A stretch of 64,000 nucleotides of DNA, taken from contig NZ_CP116034.1 in the NCBI RefSeq assembly GCF_027945075.1, forward strand, positions 2,232,001 to 2,296,000, given 5' to 3'. The DNA comes from Chryseobacterium sp. CY350 (GTDB lineage Bacteria > Bacteroidota > Bacteroidia > Flavobacteriales > Weeksellaceae). Positions 8,435 to 18,757 of this stretch are shown here, in pieces. Both the position numbers and the translations under genes were made by a program. The notes under the pieces were generated by a model, which was given only the letters and a program-made list of their open reading frames with translations, made no database searches and had not been told where the DNA came from. Position 1 is the first letter of the stretch, and every line of letters starts with the position of its first letter.

Positions 8435-9790
8435 ATGTTCAAAAAAATATTAATTGCCAATCGTGGCGAAATTGCAATGCGTATTTTACGTACTTGCAAA
8501 GAAATGGGAATCAAAACGGTAGCGGTATACTCTACTGCCGACAAAGACAGTCTTCACGTAAGATTTGCTGACGAGGCAGTTTGCATTGGTCCTGCAATGA
8601 GTAAAGACTCCTATCTTAAAATTCCTAACATTATTGCTGCTGCAGAGATTACCAATGCAGATGCAATTCACCCGGGATATGGTTTCTTATCTGAAAATGC
8701 TAATTTTTCCAGAATTTGCCAGAAAAACGGTATTAAGTTTATAGGTGCTTCTCCTGAGCAGATCGAAAGAATGGGAGACAAAGCGAACGCTAAAGCAACC
8801 ATGAAAGCAGCCAACGTACCTTGCGTACCAGGTTCTGAAGGTTTAATTGAATCTTACGAGCACGCTGTAAAAACTGCTGAAGAAACAGGATATCCTGTTA
8901 TGATCAAAGCTACTGCAGGTGGTGGCGGAAAAGGAATGAGAGCTGTATGGAAAGCTGAAGATCTTAAAGAACACTGGGAATCTGCAATTCAGGAAGCTGT
9001 AGCTGCATTCGGAAACGGAGGTATGTACATGGAAAAACTGATTGAAGAACCCAGACATATCGAAATTCAGGTTGCGGGAGATCAGTATGGTAAAGCCTGT
9101 CACCTTTCTGAAAGAGATTGTTCTGTACAGAGAAGAAATCAGAAATTAACTGAAGAAACTCCTTCTCCTTTCATGACTGACGAACTTCGTGAGAAAATGG
9201 GTGAAGCTGCTGTAAAAGCTGCAGAATTTATCGGTTATGAAGGTGTAGGTACGATCGAATTTTTGGTCGACAAGCACAGAAATTTTTATTTCATGGAAAT
9301 GAATACGAGAATTCAGGTAGAACACCCTATCACCGAGCAGGTTGTAGATTACGATCTTATTCGTGAGCAGATTTTGCTTGCTTCCGGAACTCCAATTTCA
9401 GGAATCAATTATTATCCGAAACTACACTCGATCGAATGCAGAATCAATGCAGAAGATCCTTACGCAGATTTCAGACCTTCTCCGGGTAAAATTACAAGTT
9501 TAAATATTCCAGGTGGTCACGGAATCAGAGTTGATACTCATGTTTACTCTGGTTATACCATTCCTTCAAATTACGATTCTATGATCGCTAAATTAATCAC
9601 AACGGCACAAACCCGTGAAGAGGCGATTGCAAAAATGAAACGAGCATTGGAAGAATTCTATGTAGAAGGTGTGAAGACTACCATTCCTTTCCACAGACAG
9701 CTGATGGAAGATGAAGCTTATCTTTCAGGAAACTACACGACAAAATTCATGGAGACTTTTGTAATGGATAAAAAATACGATAATCATTAA
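8435..9790 (+). CDS. accC: Acetyl-CoA carboxylase biotin carboxylase subunit
   Basis: A 451-residue ATP-grasp enzyme. [16 protein letters not shown] opens the N-terminal domain, then [11 protein letters not shown], the glycine-rich ATP loop [25 protein letters not shown], and [16 protein letters not shown] containing catalytic residues. It carboxylates the biotin on AccB using ATP and bicarbonate. Length is typical. The 92 bp gap from accB contains two copies of AATTTTAGATGAAAA. accA lies about 12 kb downstream, beyond rocD and the glycosyltransferase island; accD is not in the window. Confidence 0.96.
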   Translation: MFKKILIANRGEIAMRILRTCKEMGIKTVAVYSTADKDSLHVRFADEAVCIGPAMSKDSYLKIPNIIAAAEITNADAIHPGYGFLSENANFSRICQKNGIKFIGASPEQIERMGDKANAKATMKAANVPCVPGSEGLIESYEHAVKTAEETGYPVMIKATAGGGGKGMRAVWKAEDLKEHWESAIQEAVAAFGNGGMYMEKLIEEPRHIEIQVAGDQYGKACHLSERDCSVQRRNQKLTEETPSPFMTDELREKMGEAAVKAAEFIGYEGVGTIEFLVDKHRNFYFMEMNTRIQVEHPITEQVVDYDLIREQILLASGTPISGINYYPKLHSIECRINAEDPYADFRPSPGKITSLNIPGGHGIRVDTHVYSGYTIPSNYDSMIAKLITTAQTREEAIAKMKRALEEFYVEGVKTTIPFHRQLMEDEAYLSGNYTTKFMETFVMDKKYDNH

Positions 9791-9815
9791 GATTATTTTT
9801 TTTATAAAGATGATT

Positions 9816-9842
9816 AACCGCTTCATTTGGAGCGGTTTTTTT
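9816..9842 (+). terminator. Rho-independent terminator after accC
   Basis: The stem AACCGCT (9816-9822) / AGCGGTT (9831-9837) with an 8 nt loop is followed by a T-run. Confidence 0.75.
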
Positions 9843-9872
9843 ATGCATTCTACTTTTCTCATATTAAATTAT

Positions 9873-9880
9873 TAACTTTG
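9873..9880 (+). promoter_or_regulatory. Putative -7 box of rocD
   Basis: TAACTTTG matches TAnnTTTG and lies 18 nt before the rocD ATG. No clear -33 TTG is seen at the usual distance. Confidence 0.4.
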
Positions 9881-9898
9881 TAAAAAAGCAAAAAGAAT

Positions 9899-11149
9899 AT
9901 GTCAACAGCAGAACAAACAAAAAATTCACAATACTTTATTGAACTAGAAGAAAAATATGGTGCACACAATTATCATCCGCTTCCTGTGGTTTTAGATAAA
10001 GGTGAAGGCGTATTTGTTTGGGATGTTGAAGGTAAGAGATATTATGATTTCCTTTCAGCTTATTCAGCTGTTAATCAAGGACATTCGCACCCGAAAATCG
10101 TGGACGCTTTGGTAAATCAGGCTAAAAAATTAGCTTTGACTTCAAGAGCATTTTACAATTCAAGTTTGGGTGAATACGAGAAAAAAATCACTACCCTTTT
10201 CGGTTTTGATAAAGTTTTACCGATGAATTCCGGTGCTGAAGCCGTGGAAACTGCGGTAAAATTAGCAAGAAAATGGAGCTACGAAGTGAAGGGAATTTCA
10301 GAAAACGCAGCAAAGATTGTAGTTTGCGAAAATAATTTCCATGGAAGAACAACTACAATTGTTTCTTTCTCAAATGATCCTGACGCGAATAAAAACTACG
10401 GCCCTTTTACACCGGGTTTTGTAAAAATTCCATATAACGATCTTGCCGCTTTAGAAGAAGTTTTAAAAAATGACGCTCAAAATATTGCGGCATTTTTGGT
10501 TGAGCCAATTCAGGGTGAAGCCGGGGTTTACGTTCCTCATGAAAATTTCCTTAAACACGCATCAGATTTATGTAAAAAACACAATGTTCTTTTCATTGCA
10601 GACGAAGTACAAACGGGAATCGCAAGAACCGGGAGACTCATTGCCTGTCACCACGAAGATGTACAGCCCGATATATTAATTTTAGGAAAAGCAATTTCCG
10701 GAGGTATGTATCCTGTTTCCGCAGTTTTAGCTAATGACGAAATCATGAATGTCATCAAGCCCGGACAACACGGTTCTACTTTCGGTGGAAACCCAATTGC
10801 TTGTGCGGTTGCGGTTGCTGCTTTAAATGTTGTAGAAGAAGAAAACTTATCAGAAAGAGCAGAAGAATTGGGTCAGCTTTTCAGATCAGAAATTGAAAAG
10901 TTAATTGAAAAATCTGATTTGATAACAAAAGTAAGAGGAAAAGGTCTATTGAATGCCATTCTGATCAATGATACTCCCGAAAGCTCAACAGCTTGGAATC
11001 TCTGTTTACAATTAAAAGAAAACGGACTTTTGGCAAAGCCAACACACGGAAATATTATCAGATTGGCACCGCCATTGGTTATTACAGAAGAACAATTATT
11101 AGATTGCGTGAAAATAATCGAAAAAACGGTTTTGGAGTTTGGGAGATAA
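9899..11149 (+). CDS. rocD: Ornithine aminotransferase
   Basis: A 416-residue class III PLP aminotransferase. [19 protein letters not shown] is the typical phosphate-binding region, the cofactor-contacting Asp lies in ADEVQTG (D235), and the Schiff-base Lys is K264 in LGKAISGG. The start, with the [15 protein letters not shown] segment, matches ornithine-delta-aminotransferases more than acetylornithine aminotransferases. It interconverts ornithine and 2-oxoglutarate with glutamate semialdehyde and glutamate, linking arginine and proline metabolism. It probably has its own promoter, and the next gene begins 1 bp after the stop. Confidence 0.93.
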   Translation: MSTAEQTKNSQYFIELEEKYGAHNYHPLPVVLDKGEGVFVWDVEGKRYYDFLSAYSAVNQGHSHPKIVDALVNQAKKLALTSRAFYNSSLGEYEKKITTLFGFDKVLPMNSGAEAVETAVKLARKWSYEVKGISENAAKIVVCENNFHGRTTTIVSFSNDPDANKNYGPFTPGFVKIPYNDLAALEEVLKNDAQNIAAFLVEPIQGEAGVYVPHENFLKHASDLCKKHNVLFIADEVQTGIARTGRLIACHHEDVQPDILILGKAISGGMYPVSAVLANDEIMNVIKPGQHGSTFGGNPIACAVAVAALNVVEEENLSERAEELGQLFRSEIEKLIEKSDLITKVRGKGLLNAILINDTPESSTAWNLCLQLKENGLLAKPTHGNIIRLAPPLVITEEQLLDCVKIIEKTVLEFGR

Positions 11150-11150
11150 A

Positions 11151-12161
11151 ATGAAGATTTTAATCATTCAGAAGAAATTTATGGGAGATGTACTTGTGAC
11201 AAGTTCCATTCTGCCTTTACTGAAAAAAAAATATCCGAAATCTGAAATCAGTTTTCTTTTGGAAGAGAAACATGCTCAAATTTTACTTGGCAATCCTTAT
11301 ATTGATCACTTTATTTATTTTAGCAGCGGACCAAATAAAACACTGTCTGACCTGAAAGATTATAAATTTGATCTCGTAATTGATCTGTATTCTAAAATTG
11401 AGACGGCAATCATTAGTTTTTTCTCCGGAGCAAAAACAAGAATCGGTTTCTTCAAAAAATATACTCAGTTTTTTTACAATCATCCCGTTAAAAGATCAAC
11501 TAAAGTAAAATCAAAAAATACAACTTTAGGAATTGAACATCGTTTACAGATGCTTGAACCATTGGGAATTCCGTTTCAGGAAGTTTTTCCTAAAGTTTAT
11601 ATACAAAAGGGAGAATTAGCAAAGGCTATCCAGATTTTAAACGAAAACGGATTATCACCAAACGATAATTTGGTCATGATAAGTACTTTTGGAAGTTCTG
11701 ACGACAAAACCTATCCCGTCGAATATATGGAAGAATTGTTGGAGTATATTGCTGCTGATAAACCCTCCGCGAAAATATTATGCAATTTTTTACCTTCTCA
11801 AAAAGAGTTATTTGAAAGTCTATATTCAAAACTTTCTTCAGAAACAAAAAATTTGGTCGTAAAAAGTTTTGACACTAAAAATCTACGTGAGTTTGCTGCG
11901 GTCACAAGTTTATGTAAGTGTCTGATTGGCAACGAAGGAGGAGCTACGAATGTGAGCAAGTCATTAGACATTCCGACCTTTACAATTTTTTCACCACATA
12001 TCCGAAAATCAGATTGGGCCTGGACGAGCAGACCGGAAATAGATAAGTTTTTACATGTAACAGATTTTATTAAAGACTCTAAAAGCTATACAGATTTTAA
12101 ACCATCTTTTCTAAAGGCAGACTTACAAGAATTTTTAGACCAAACCATTTTAACAACTTGA
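11151..12161 (+). CDS. Glycosyltransferase family 9 (heptosyltransferase-like)
   Basis: A 336-residue GT9 (GT-B fold) protein. It starts MKILIIQKKFMGDVLVTSS, the usual N-terminal strand and GD loop of WaaC/WaaF-type enzymes. The C-terminal half has CLIGNEGGATNVSKSLDIP, matching the conserved GNxG-x-x-H/N region of the donor site, then TIFSPHIRKSDW. Members add ADP-heptose or another sugar to the LPS core in the cytoplasm. The ATG at 11151 is preferred over the upstream in-frame ATG that overlaps rocD. It heads a plus-strand glycosyltransferase run whose genes are almost contiguous. Confidence 0.85.
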   Translation: MKILIIQKKFMGDVLVTSSILPLLKKKYPKSEISFLLEEKHAQILLGNPYIDHFIYFSSGPNKTLSDLKDYKFDLVIDLYSKIETAIISFFSGAKTRIGFFKKYTQFFYNHPVKRSTKVKSKNTTLGIEHRLQMLEPLGIPFQEVFPKVYIQKGELAKAIQILNENGLSPNDNLVMISTFGSSDDKTYPVEYMEELLEYIAADKPSAKILCNFLPSQKELFESLYSKLSSETKNLVVKSFDTKNLREFAAVTSLCKCLIGNEGGATNVSKSLDIPTFTIFSPHIRKSDWAWTSRPEIDKFLHVTDFIKDSKSYTDFKPSFLKADLQEFLDQTILTT

Positions 12162-12165
12162 GATA

Positions 12166-13125
12166 ATGCAGGAAGAAGAAGAAAAAGTTGTGCTGCTGAT
12201 CACCTATGATAATTGGGGATTCAATCAATACATTGCCGATGCTCTTGAGAAAAAAAACTATAAAGTAAAACACATTAACTTTCATAGTTTCAGGTATAAA
12301 TACCCGAGTTTCTATCACAAAGCACTCAACTTTTTTACAAAAAATTTCGGAATTGCCAATCTAAAACACACTCACTATAACCAGATAATTTTAGATCAGA
12401 TAAAAGATCTGAAATCGATCGACACAAGCATTTTTATCAAGGCAGACTTTTTATCTAAAAAAACAATTAGAGCAGTTAACGAAAAATCTCGCCAGTCGGT
12501 ATTGATTATAAGCGATTCTATCAACCGATATCCTAAAACCAAAAATGTACTTTCCCTTTTTGATAAAGTTTTTTCATTTGAAAAAAAGGACTGTGAAAAA
12601 TTTGGTCTGAGATTTAAGACCAATTTCATCTACAAAACTATTGATGAAATTCCTGCAAAATTTAAATTTAAAGTTTTCAATATCAGTTCGTTTGACAACC
12701 GATTTCCAGTTATAAAAAAAATAGCAAAAGCATTGTACGAGATGAAAGTTTATAGTAAGATTATGATTTTCACATCTAAAGAAAATAATGAGCCTTACTT
12801 AGAATTCTCAAAAAAACCGATTTCTATCGACGAAAACAATCAGCTATTGATAGAATCTGAAATCATGCTCGATGTAAGTAGAAATGGACAGGAAGGATTG
12901 AGTTTCAGGGTATTTGAAAGTTTAGGCCTGAAGAAAAAACTGATTACCACAAATAAAGACATTATAAACTACGATTTTTATAATCCTGAAAATATATTTG
13001 TGATCGCCGATTTAGATAACATCATGATTCCTCAAAGTTTTTTTGAAAATGCTTATGTTCCTGTTTCTGAACAAATTTTAAACAAATATCTCATCGAAAA
13101 CTGGGTTGATGAATTGGTTGAGTAA
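12166..13125 (+). CDS. CgeB-like / glycosyltransferase-related protein (paralog A)
   Basis: A 319-residue cytoplasmic protein starting 4 bp after the GT9 gene. It is clearly related to the gene at 14198-15142: both share an early PSFYHKA or PNLAVKI type segment, an IFxIxSxDxR strand at the domain boundary, and a C-terminal block with GLSFRxFESLG followed by KLITTN. The last block resembles the donor-site region of GT-B enzymes and CgeB/spore-maturation-type glycosyltransferases. No catalytic residue can be named. Given its position it probably transfers a sugar in LPS, capsule or glycan synthesis (inference). Confidence 0.6.
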   Translation: MQEEEEKVVLLITYDNWGFNQYIADALEKKNYKVKHINFHSFRYKYPSFYHKALNFFTKNFGIANLKHTHYNQIILDQIKDLKSIDTSIFIKADFLSKKTIRAVNEKSRQSVLIISDSINRYPKTKNVLSLFDKVFSFEKKDCEKFGLRFKTNFIYKTIDEIPAKFKFKVFNISSFDNRFPVIKKIAKALYEMKVYSKIMIFTSKENNEPYLEFSKKPISIDENNQLLIESEIMLDVSRNGQEGLSFRVFESLGLKKKLITTNKDIINYDFYNPENIFVIADLDNIMIPQSFFENAYVPVSEQILNKYLIENWVDELVE

Positions 13126-13211
13126 TATAATCGTAATTTTACAAAATAAACGGTATTGAAACTTACCCATATTTCAATCGATGCCGAAAAAAATATTAAC
13201 TGATTTTCTTT

Positions 13212-14198
13212 ATGATTTCCTATAAAAGCAATTCTAAAATCATCATATTCTGTCCTCCTAAGAAAGTTACGGGCGGTCCGGAAGCGTTGCATCAGCTTTC
13301 TAATAAGCTTTATGAATTGAAGTACGATAACGTTTTTATGCATTATGTTCCTCAAAGAGCAAATGCAAAAGCTAAAAACTATGATATCTACAAAACAAAA
13401 GAAATAAAGTCTTTTGAAGACAGTTCTGATCATATTTTAATCATTCCTGAATCAATGACATTTTTGATTAAGAAATTCCCAAAAAGCCAAAAAATCATTT
13501 GGTGGCTCAGTGTTGATTTTTATAAAATCCTGATGGATTACAGAATCAGGAAACAAAATTTCTTTACAAAACTATTTTACAAACAAGACGATAAAGAATA
13601 TCATTTTGAGAACCTTCCGAATGTTTTTCAATGGGCACAATCTTACAGATCAAGCGTATATCTGAAAGATCACAACATTCCTGAAAGCCAAATTGATTAC
13701 GTTTGTGATTACATCAATCCTATATTTTTGGATAAAAACCAGGCAATTAAGAAAGATCTTTCGAATAAAACGATACTTTACAATCCAAAAAAAGGAAAAA
13801 AAGAAATTGCAGAACTGATAAAAAATTCTCCCGAATTGACATGGATTCCCATTCAGAATATGAATGCGGGTCAGATAAAAGATTTGATGGCAAAATCTCT
13901 TCTATATGTAGATTTTGGAGAAAATCCTGGTCGAGATAAAATGCTACGCGAGTCTGTATCGCAGGATTGCTGCATTATTTCCGGGAAAAACGGCTCTTCA
14001 ACTTATTATGAGGATTTAATGATTCCTGATGAGTATAAATTTGATTTTAGTTCAGAAAAAATCCCTGCTATTTTAAATAAAATTAAATATGTTTTGAACA
14101 ATTATCCTTCTCATTTTCCGTACTTTCAAACCTACAAAAATGTTGTTTTAAATGAGGAAGCTGTATTTGAGGAGAAACTGAAAGAAATTTTTAGATAA
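13212..14198 (+). CDS. Putative GT-B glycosyltransferase
   Basis: A 328-residue protein. The N-terminal strand KIIIFCPPKKVTGGPEALHQL resembles the Rossmann start and GG loop of GT4-type enzymes; compare the 17580-18611 gene (FVCPSNATPTGGVKQIY). The C-terminal half has DFGENPGRDKMLRESVSQDC, at the position where donor binding and the conserved acidic motif fall in GT-B folds. No family assignment is certain. Its stop overlaps the ATG of the next gene (ATAATG), so the two are coupled. Confidence 0.6.
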   Translation: MISYKSNSKIIIFCPPKKVTGGPEALHQLSNKLYELKYDNVFMHYVPQRANAKAKNYDIYKTKEIKSFEDSSDHILIIPESMTFLIKKFPKSQKIIWWLSVDFYKILMDYRIRKQNFFTKLFYKQDDKEYHFENLPNVFQWAQSYRSSVYLKDHNIPESQIDYVCDYINPIFLDKNQAIKKDLSNKTILYNPKKGKKEIAELIKNSPELTWIPIQNMNAGQIKDLMAKSLLYVDFGENPGRDKMLRESVSQDCCIISGKNGSSTYYEDLMIPDEYKFDFSSEKIPAILNKIKYVLNNYPSHFPYFQTYKNVVLNEEAVFEEKLKEIFR

Positions 14199-15142
14199 TG
14201 CCAAAGAAAATTACATTAATATATCCGTTCGCATACGGATACATCGATTTTGTAGTCAGCGAACTGCAAAGTTATTCTGATGTGGTTGTTACTGATATTA
14301 AAACAGATAAGATCAAATTTAAATATCCGAATCTTGCTGTTAAAATAAAGAATGGTATCACAAAGATTTTTGGAAAAAACATCAGGAAAGATTTTTTTAG
14401 AGATCAGATTCTTCAGCAGATTACGGAGAAACAGGATATTATTTTCATAATACGTCCTGATCTTTTAGAAATTTCCTTGTTAAAAGATTTAAAAAACAAG
14501 ACAGATAGTTTTATCGCTTATTATTACGACAGTTGTACAAAATATCCTAAGCAAGCAGAAATCATCAATTTTTTTGATGAAATTTATTCTTACGAAAAAG
14601 AAGATATTGATAAATATAATTTTATAGAAACCTCAAATTTCATTTATGACGGAAATATTGAAAAACCTGAACCCAAATACGACATTTTCAATATCTCATC
14701 ATATGATAGTAGAATCCATGAAATTGATAAAATTTCAAAATTATTACATGATGCAGGTTTGAAAATTCATTTCTTATTATTTTGGTTTGAAAAACTTAAT
14801 TATCCTCATTTAACCTCAACCACAGAATACGTTTCGCTTTCGGAAACAAAGAAATTGATCGCGCAGTCAAGATCAATGATTGACATCCAAAGAACTGATC
14901 AAAAAGGACTTTCCTTCAGAACTTTTGAAAGTCTTGGCTATCGCAAAAAGCTTATTACGACGAATGTTTCTGTGAAAAAATTTGATTTTTATCACCCAAA
15001 TAACATCCTTGTTATTGACAGTGACAACATCAATATTGACAAAATAAAAACATTTCTCGACCTTTCTTATGTAGAAATTTCTGATGACATTCTTTCTAAA
15101 TACAGTCTGAAAAATTTCACAAAAAAAATATTTAAACTATAA
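14198..15142 (+). CDS. CgeB-like / glycosyltransferase-related protein (paralog B)
   Basis: A 314-residue paralog of the protein encoded at 12166-13125. Shared landmarks are the early KFKYPNLAVKIKNG segment, FDEIYSYEKEDI compared with FDKVFSFEKKDC, YDIFNISSYDSR compared with FKVFNISSFDNR, and GLSFRTFESLGYRKKLITTN compared with GLSFRVFESLG...KKLITTN. The two copies are separated by one unrelated GT-B gene, so the duplication is either dispersed or followed by insertion. It probably acts in the same surface-glycan pathway. No signal peptide or TM helix is seen. Confidence 0.6.
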   Translation: MPKKITLIYPFAYGYIDFVVSELQSYSDVVVTDIKTDKIKFKYPNLAVKIKNGITKIFGKNIRKDFFRDQILQQITEKQDIIFIIRPDLLEISLLKDLKNKTDSFIAYYYDSCTKYPKQAEIINFFDEIYSYEKEDIDKYNFIETSNFIYDGNIEKPEPKYDIFNISSYDSRIHEIDKISKLLHDAGLKIHFLLFWFEKLNYPHLTSTTEYVSLSETKKLIAQSRSMIDIQRTDQKGLSFRTFESLGYRKKLITTNVSVKKFDFYHPNNILVIDSDNINIDKIKTFLDLSYVEISDDILSKYSLKNFTKKIFKL

Positions 15143-15146
15143 AACA

Positions 15147-16358
15147 ATGGGAATCAAAAGAAAGATAAAAAATTACATTCATTTAAAAAAATACTATCCC
15201 CTATCTGACAAAGTGATTGTTCACGATGATAATAAAAAATCTATTCTTATTCTTGACAATCAAATTCCCATGTTTGATAAAGACTCGGGATCAAATCGTA
15301 TTACAGAAATTGCTTCTTTTCTCGCAATTAATTACAATGTGTATTTAATGAATTGGTTGAAGCCAATCCCAAGAGTTGAGCAGAAAAAATATATCCAAAA
15401 CTTCAGCAATCGCAATGTAATTGTTTACACTCCATTTATTAATAAATATGGGATAATGCGAGGTAAAAAATATTTTTTAGACACATTAGCTCCTAAACTC
15501 GATTATATATGGTGCCATCGACCAGAGATTTTCGAATATTATCTTGATTTTTTTAGAAAAAAAACACCGCAAGCGCAAATAATATATGATATGGTTGACA
15601 TTCATTTTTTAAGAATGGAAAGAGGTCAAGAGATAAAATACGATAAGAAAAGAGAGAAGCAAATTGAATATTATAAAAATATTGAAACTGAATTAAGTAA
15701 GAAGGCTGATAAAATTGTAGTTATCAGTGAAAAGGAAAAAGAATTCATGATGAATTTTATTGATGAATCAAAGTTATTTACAATAAGCAATGTTCATAAT
15801 TTAAAAGTTCAGCCAATGGATATGCCATCTTTTGAAAAGAGATCTGGGATTTTTTTTATAGGATCCTTTCTCCACGATCCAAATGTAGATGCGGTGAAGT
15901 TCTTATACCATAAAATCCTACCAATTGTTTGGAAAACTTTGCCAAATCTGAAAGTTTTTATCGTAGGACAAGAAGCTCCCGAAGATATTTTAAAAATGGA
16001 ATCAGAGCTTTTTGAGGTTAAGGGTTTTGTGGAAGACGTAATTCCTTATTATAAAAAATGTTTTGCATCTGTATCTCCATTACGATATGGAGCCGGCGTT
16101 AAAGGTAAAATAGGACAGGCTTTAGAATATGCACTTCCTGTTGTAACTACAAATATTGGTGCAGAAGGAATGTTTTTGGAGGATAAAATAACAGCACTAA
16201 TTTCCGATAATGAAGACTATCAGAAATTTGCCGAAAATATTATAGAAATTTGCTCTAATAAAGAAATTTGGGAAACCTTACATAAAAATTCTGAAAAAGC
16301 AATTTTCCCATTTTCAATTGAAGCCCAGAAAGAAGAAATGGACAAGTTATTATCATAA
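15147..16358 (+). CDS. Glycosyltransferase family 4 (group 1)
   Basis: A 403-residue GT-B protein. The start SILILDNQIPMFDKDSGSNR resembles GT4 enzymes that bind donors in the C-terminal domain. The C-terminal half has GIFFIGSFLHDPNVDAVKFL, which begins the second Rossmann fold, then SVSPLRYGAGVKGKIGQALE, the conserved donor-binding stretch, followed by PVVTTNIGAEG. The acceptor is unknown. It begins 4 bp after paralog B and is the last plus-strand gene of the run; the next gene is convergent and starts 2 bp away. Confidence 0.85.
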   Translation: MGIKRKIKNYIHLKKYYPLSDKVIVHDDNKKSILILDNQIPMFDKDSGSNRITEIASFLAINYNVYLMNWLKPIPRVEQKKYIQNFSNRNVIVYTPFINKYGIMRGKKYFLDTLAPKLDYIWCHRPEIFEYYLDFFRKKTPQAQIIYDMVDIHFLRMERGQEIKYDKKREKQIEYYKNIETELSKKADKIVVISEKEKEFMMNFIDESKLFTISNVHNLKVQPMDMPSFEKRSGIFFIGSFLHDPNVDAVKFLYHKILPIVWKTLPNLKVFIVGQEAPEDILKMESELFEVKGFVEDVIPYYKKCFASVSPLRYGAGVKGKIGQALEYALPVVTTNIGAEGMFLEDKITALISDNEDYQKFAENIIEICSNKEIWETLHKNSEKAIFPFSIEAQKEEMDKLLS

Positions 16359-16360
16359 AT

Positions 16361-17251
16361 TTAAACCAGCTTCTTAAACTCACCTTCAAGAACAGCCTTT
16401 ACTTGAGAGGTAAAGTTTGAGAGATTGGTTGTAAAATTTCCCTTACTTCTAAAAAGTTTCTTTTGTGCTTCATATAAAAATTTTGAAATTAGTTTCTGGT
16501 GAGGCAGCTTGTATAGTCTGCATAGAAAGATCCGATTTCTTGTCATATAAAAATTTTGAAATGTATCCTGTTTACTCATTTCATGATAAGCAATCTCTGT
16601 GGTAATGATTGCTTGTTTTGCATGTGAAATACTTTTTAATCGGTAACACCATTCAGTTTCTTCAAAATACATAAAAAAATCATCCCTCATCATTCCTATT
16701 AGATCTAGAGTTTCTTTTTTAAACATAATTGCACTACCATTAACGTAATCAATATTTGCATTAAACTCAGGAATATCAACTTCGCTTATTTTTCGGCCTC
16801 CATTTATATGACTTGCTTCAAAAAAGTCATCTCTATTTACCTTGCCTCCGTCAGAAAAAATATATTCTCGATCAAACTTATCGCAAATTCTAGGTCCTAC
16901 GAAATATAGATTCTGATCTTTTTTAATAGTATTATATAAATTTCTTACTACTGAATGAGAAATCTCTATATCTGGATTTAATATTAAAAAATAATCTTTA
17001 TCATCATTCAGAGCTTTTTCAATAGCTAATCTATTTCCTTTTGCATAACCACCATTTTCTTTAGATTGTATAAAATTGAGTTGTTTACTTATAGTGTAAT
17101 TTTTCAATTTTTTTTTATCATCCTCATTTGACGCATTATCAACAATGTAAAAAGCAGAAGAATCTATTCCTTCATCAATAAGTTCATTTACCTGATGGAT
17201 GATTTTCTCAGATGAATTATAATTTAATATTATTATTGCTAAATCATTCAT
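16361..17251 (-). CDS. Glycosyltransferase family 2 (rhamnosyltransferase-like)
   Basis: A 296-residue GT-A protein. It starts LAIIILNYNSSEKIIHQV, with the donor-binding YIVDNASNEDD segment and KENGGYAKGNRLAI. The metal-binding DxD-type motif is in LNPDIEIS, and DDFFMYFEETEWCYRL matches the acceptor/base region common in rhamnosyltransferases. It is soluble with a possible amphipathic C-terminus. It is the only minus-strand transferase here and is transcribed from the same intergenic region as the next GT4 gene. Confidence 0.85.
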   Translation of the reverse strand: MNDLAIIILNYNSSEKIIHQVNELIDEGIDSSAFYIVDNASNEDDKKKLKNYTISKQLNFIQSKENGGYAKGNRLAIEKALNDDKDYFLILNPDIEISHSVVRNLYNTIKKDQNLYFVGPRICDKFDREYIFSDGGKVNRDDFFEASHINGGRKISEVDIPEFNANIDYVNGSAIMFKKETLDLIGMMRDDFFMYFEETEWCYRLKSISHAKQAIITTEIAYHEMSKQDTFQNFYMTRNRIFLCRLYKLPHQKLISKFLYEAQKKLFRSKGNFTTNLSNFTSQVKAVLEGEFKKLV

Positions 17252-17579
17252 ATATCAAAAATATATAATTTTACTACAGCATACAAGATTTTATTATGTA
17301 ACAAAACTGAACTATAAGAATGTCTTAAAGCTATTTTTAATGATCACTGATTTTTAAATTAAAAAAACTAAATTATCATTTTTATTTATTATATTTTTAC
17401 AAACTTATCAATTGTATTTTTATCATGACTACAATGTTAATATTAATGTTAGGAATAAATGCCATGTGCAGTATTTATTAGATAAGAATAATCATTCTCT
17501 ATGTATTCAAATTCTTTATTATATTTTACTGAAAATTGTAAAACACCATTTCAAAATTATATACAAAATAATATTTTTT
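17252..17579. other. AT-rich divergent intergenic region
   Basis: This 328 bp stretch lies between the divergent GT2 and GT4 genes. An open frame continues upstream of the GT4 start (from 17412) but has no family-like sequence and is very low in GC. The near-consensus box TATATTTT at 17390-17397 could be a promoter. No RNA gene was recognised. Confidence 0.4.
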
Positions 17580-18611
17580 ATGTCTCAAAGAAAAATCTAC
17601 TTTGTTTGTCCTTCGAATGCTACTCCAACGGGTGGGGTGAAACAAATTTACAAAATGGTTGATATTTTGAATAAGAATGGATACGACGCATATGTTTTAC
17701 ACAAAAAAGATGAAAGAGAAACGTGGTTTCACAATAGCACTAGAATCGCCCCCAACCCTTACATATTTAAACTAAAAAAATATATCAACAGCAACAAGCT
17801 AAGCATATTCAATAAAATTAAATTAGCCTATCTGAAAAAAATCAGTTTTAATATTGATAAAGATTCAATATTGGTTTTTCCTGAAATTTATAATAAAATT
17901 AATAATATAGAGCCTTCAGTGAAAAAAGTAATATTTAACCAAAACTGTTATTATACCTTCAACAATTATTCACTAGATACCAAACTTAGTGACTTACCGT
18001 ATAACGATAAAAATATAATAGGAACAATCACTGTTTCTGATGACTCCATGAAATATCTTCTTGAAGCTTTTCCTAATTCTAACATTAAAAGAATAAGATT
18101 AGGAATTAATAGTGAAATCTTTTATTATTCTGATAAAAAGAAAAAAAAGATCTCTTTTATGCCTAGAAAACTCGCTGATGATATTAATCAAGTAATTAAT
18201 ATCTTCCGATTACGAAATCCAAATTCAGATTGGGAATTTACTCCAATTGATAATTTGTCAGAAGATGAAGTTGCTGAAATACTAAGAAAAAGTAGTATTT
18301 TCCTAAGTTTCAACCATAGAGAAGGATTTGGATTACCGCCTGTAGAAGCAATGTCTTGTGGATGTTATGTGATAGGATATAAAGGTCAGGCCGGAAAAGA
18401 GTACTTCAATCCAGAATTTTCTTCATCTGTACTAGAAGGTGATATAATTGATTATGTGAAAAAAATTGAAGATGCAATAAAAACTTTTGATAATAATTTT
18501 CAAGAAATGATACATAAAGGAAAACTTGCATCAGATTTTGTTCAATTAAATTATAATTCAGAAAATGAAGAAAACGATATTATTAAAATTTGGGAAGATT
18601 TCCTACATTGA
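17580..18611 (+). CDS. Glycosyltransferase family 4 (group 1)
   Basis: A 343-residue GT-B protein starting MSQRKIYFVCPSNATPTGG. The C-terminal part contains SSIFLSFNHREGFGLPPVEA, where the E of REGFGLPPxEA is the conserved EX7E acid, followed by MSCGCYVIGYKG. This is a textbook group 1 transferase. The ATG at 17580 is chosen because the 56 codons upstream are unlike anything in the family. The sugar and acceptor are unknown. Base composition is even more AT-rich than the neighbouring housekeeping genes, as is usual for surface-glycan islands. Confidence 0.82.
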   Translation: MSQRKIYFVCPSNATPTGGVKQIYKMVDILNKNGYDAYVLHKKDERETWFHNSTRIAPNPYIFKLKKYINSNKLSIFNKIKLAYLKKISFNIDKDSILVFPEIYNKINNIEPSVKKVIFNQNCYYTFNNYSLDTKLSDLPYNDKNIIGTITVSDDSMKYLLEAFPNSNIKRIRLGINSEIFYYSDKKKKKISFMPRKLADDINQVINIFRLRNPNSDWEFTPIDNLSEDEVAEILRKSSIFLSFNHREGFGLPPVEAMSCGCYVIGYKGQAGKEYFNPEFSSSVLEGDIIDYVKKIEDAIKTFDNNFQEMIHKGKLASDFVQLNYNSENEENDIIKIWEDFLH

Positions 18612-18757
18612 GAATTCATTCATCTTTATAAAAAATATCAATAAATTTATTCATAAATGATAAATCACCAAAATAAATAGCTAAAATTTTACTTAATAAT
18701 CGCGGCTATACAAGGATCATGACACGGAGCATAATATCATAGATTCTTTATAAGTAA

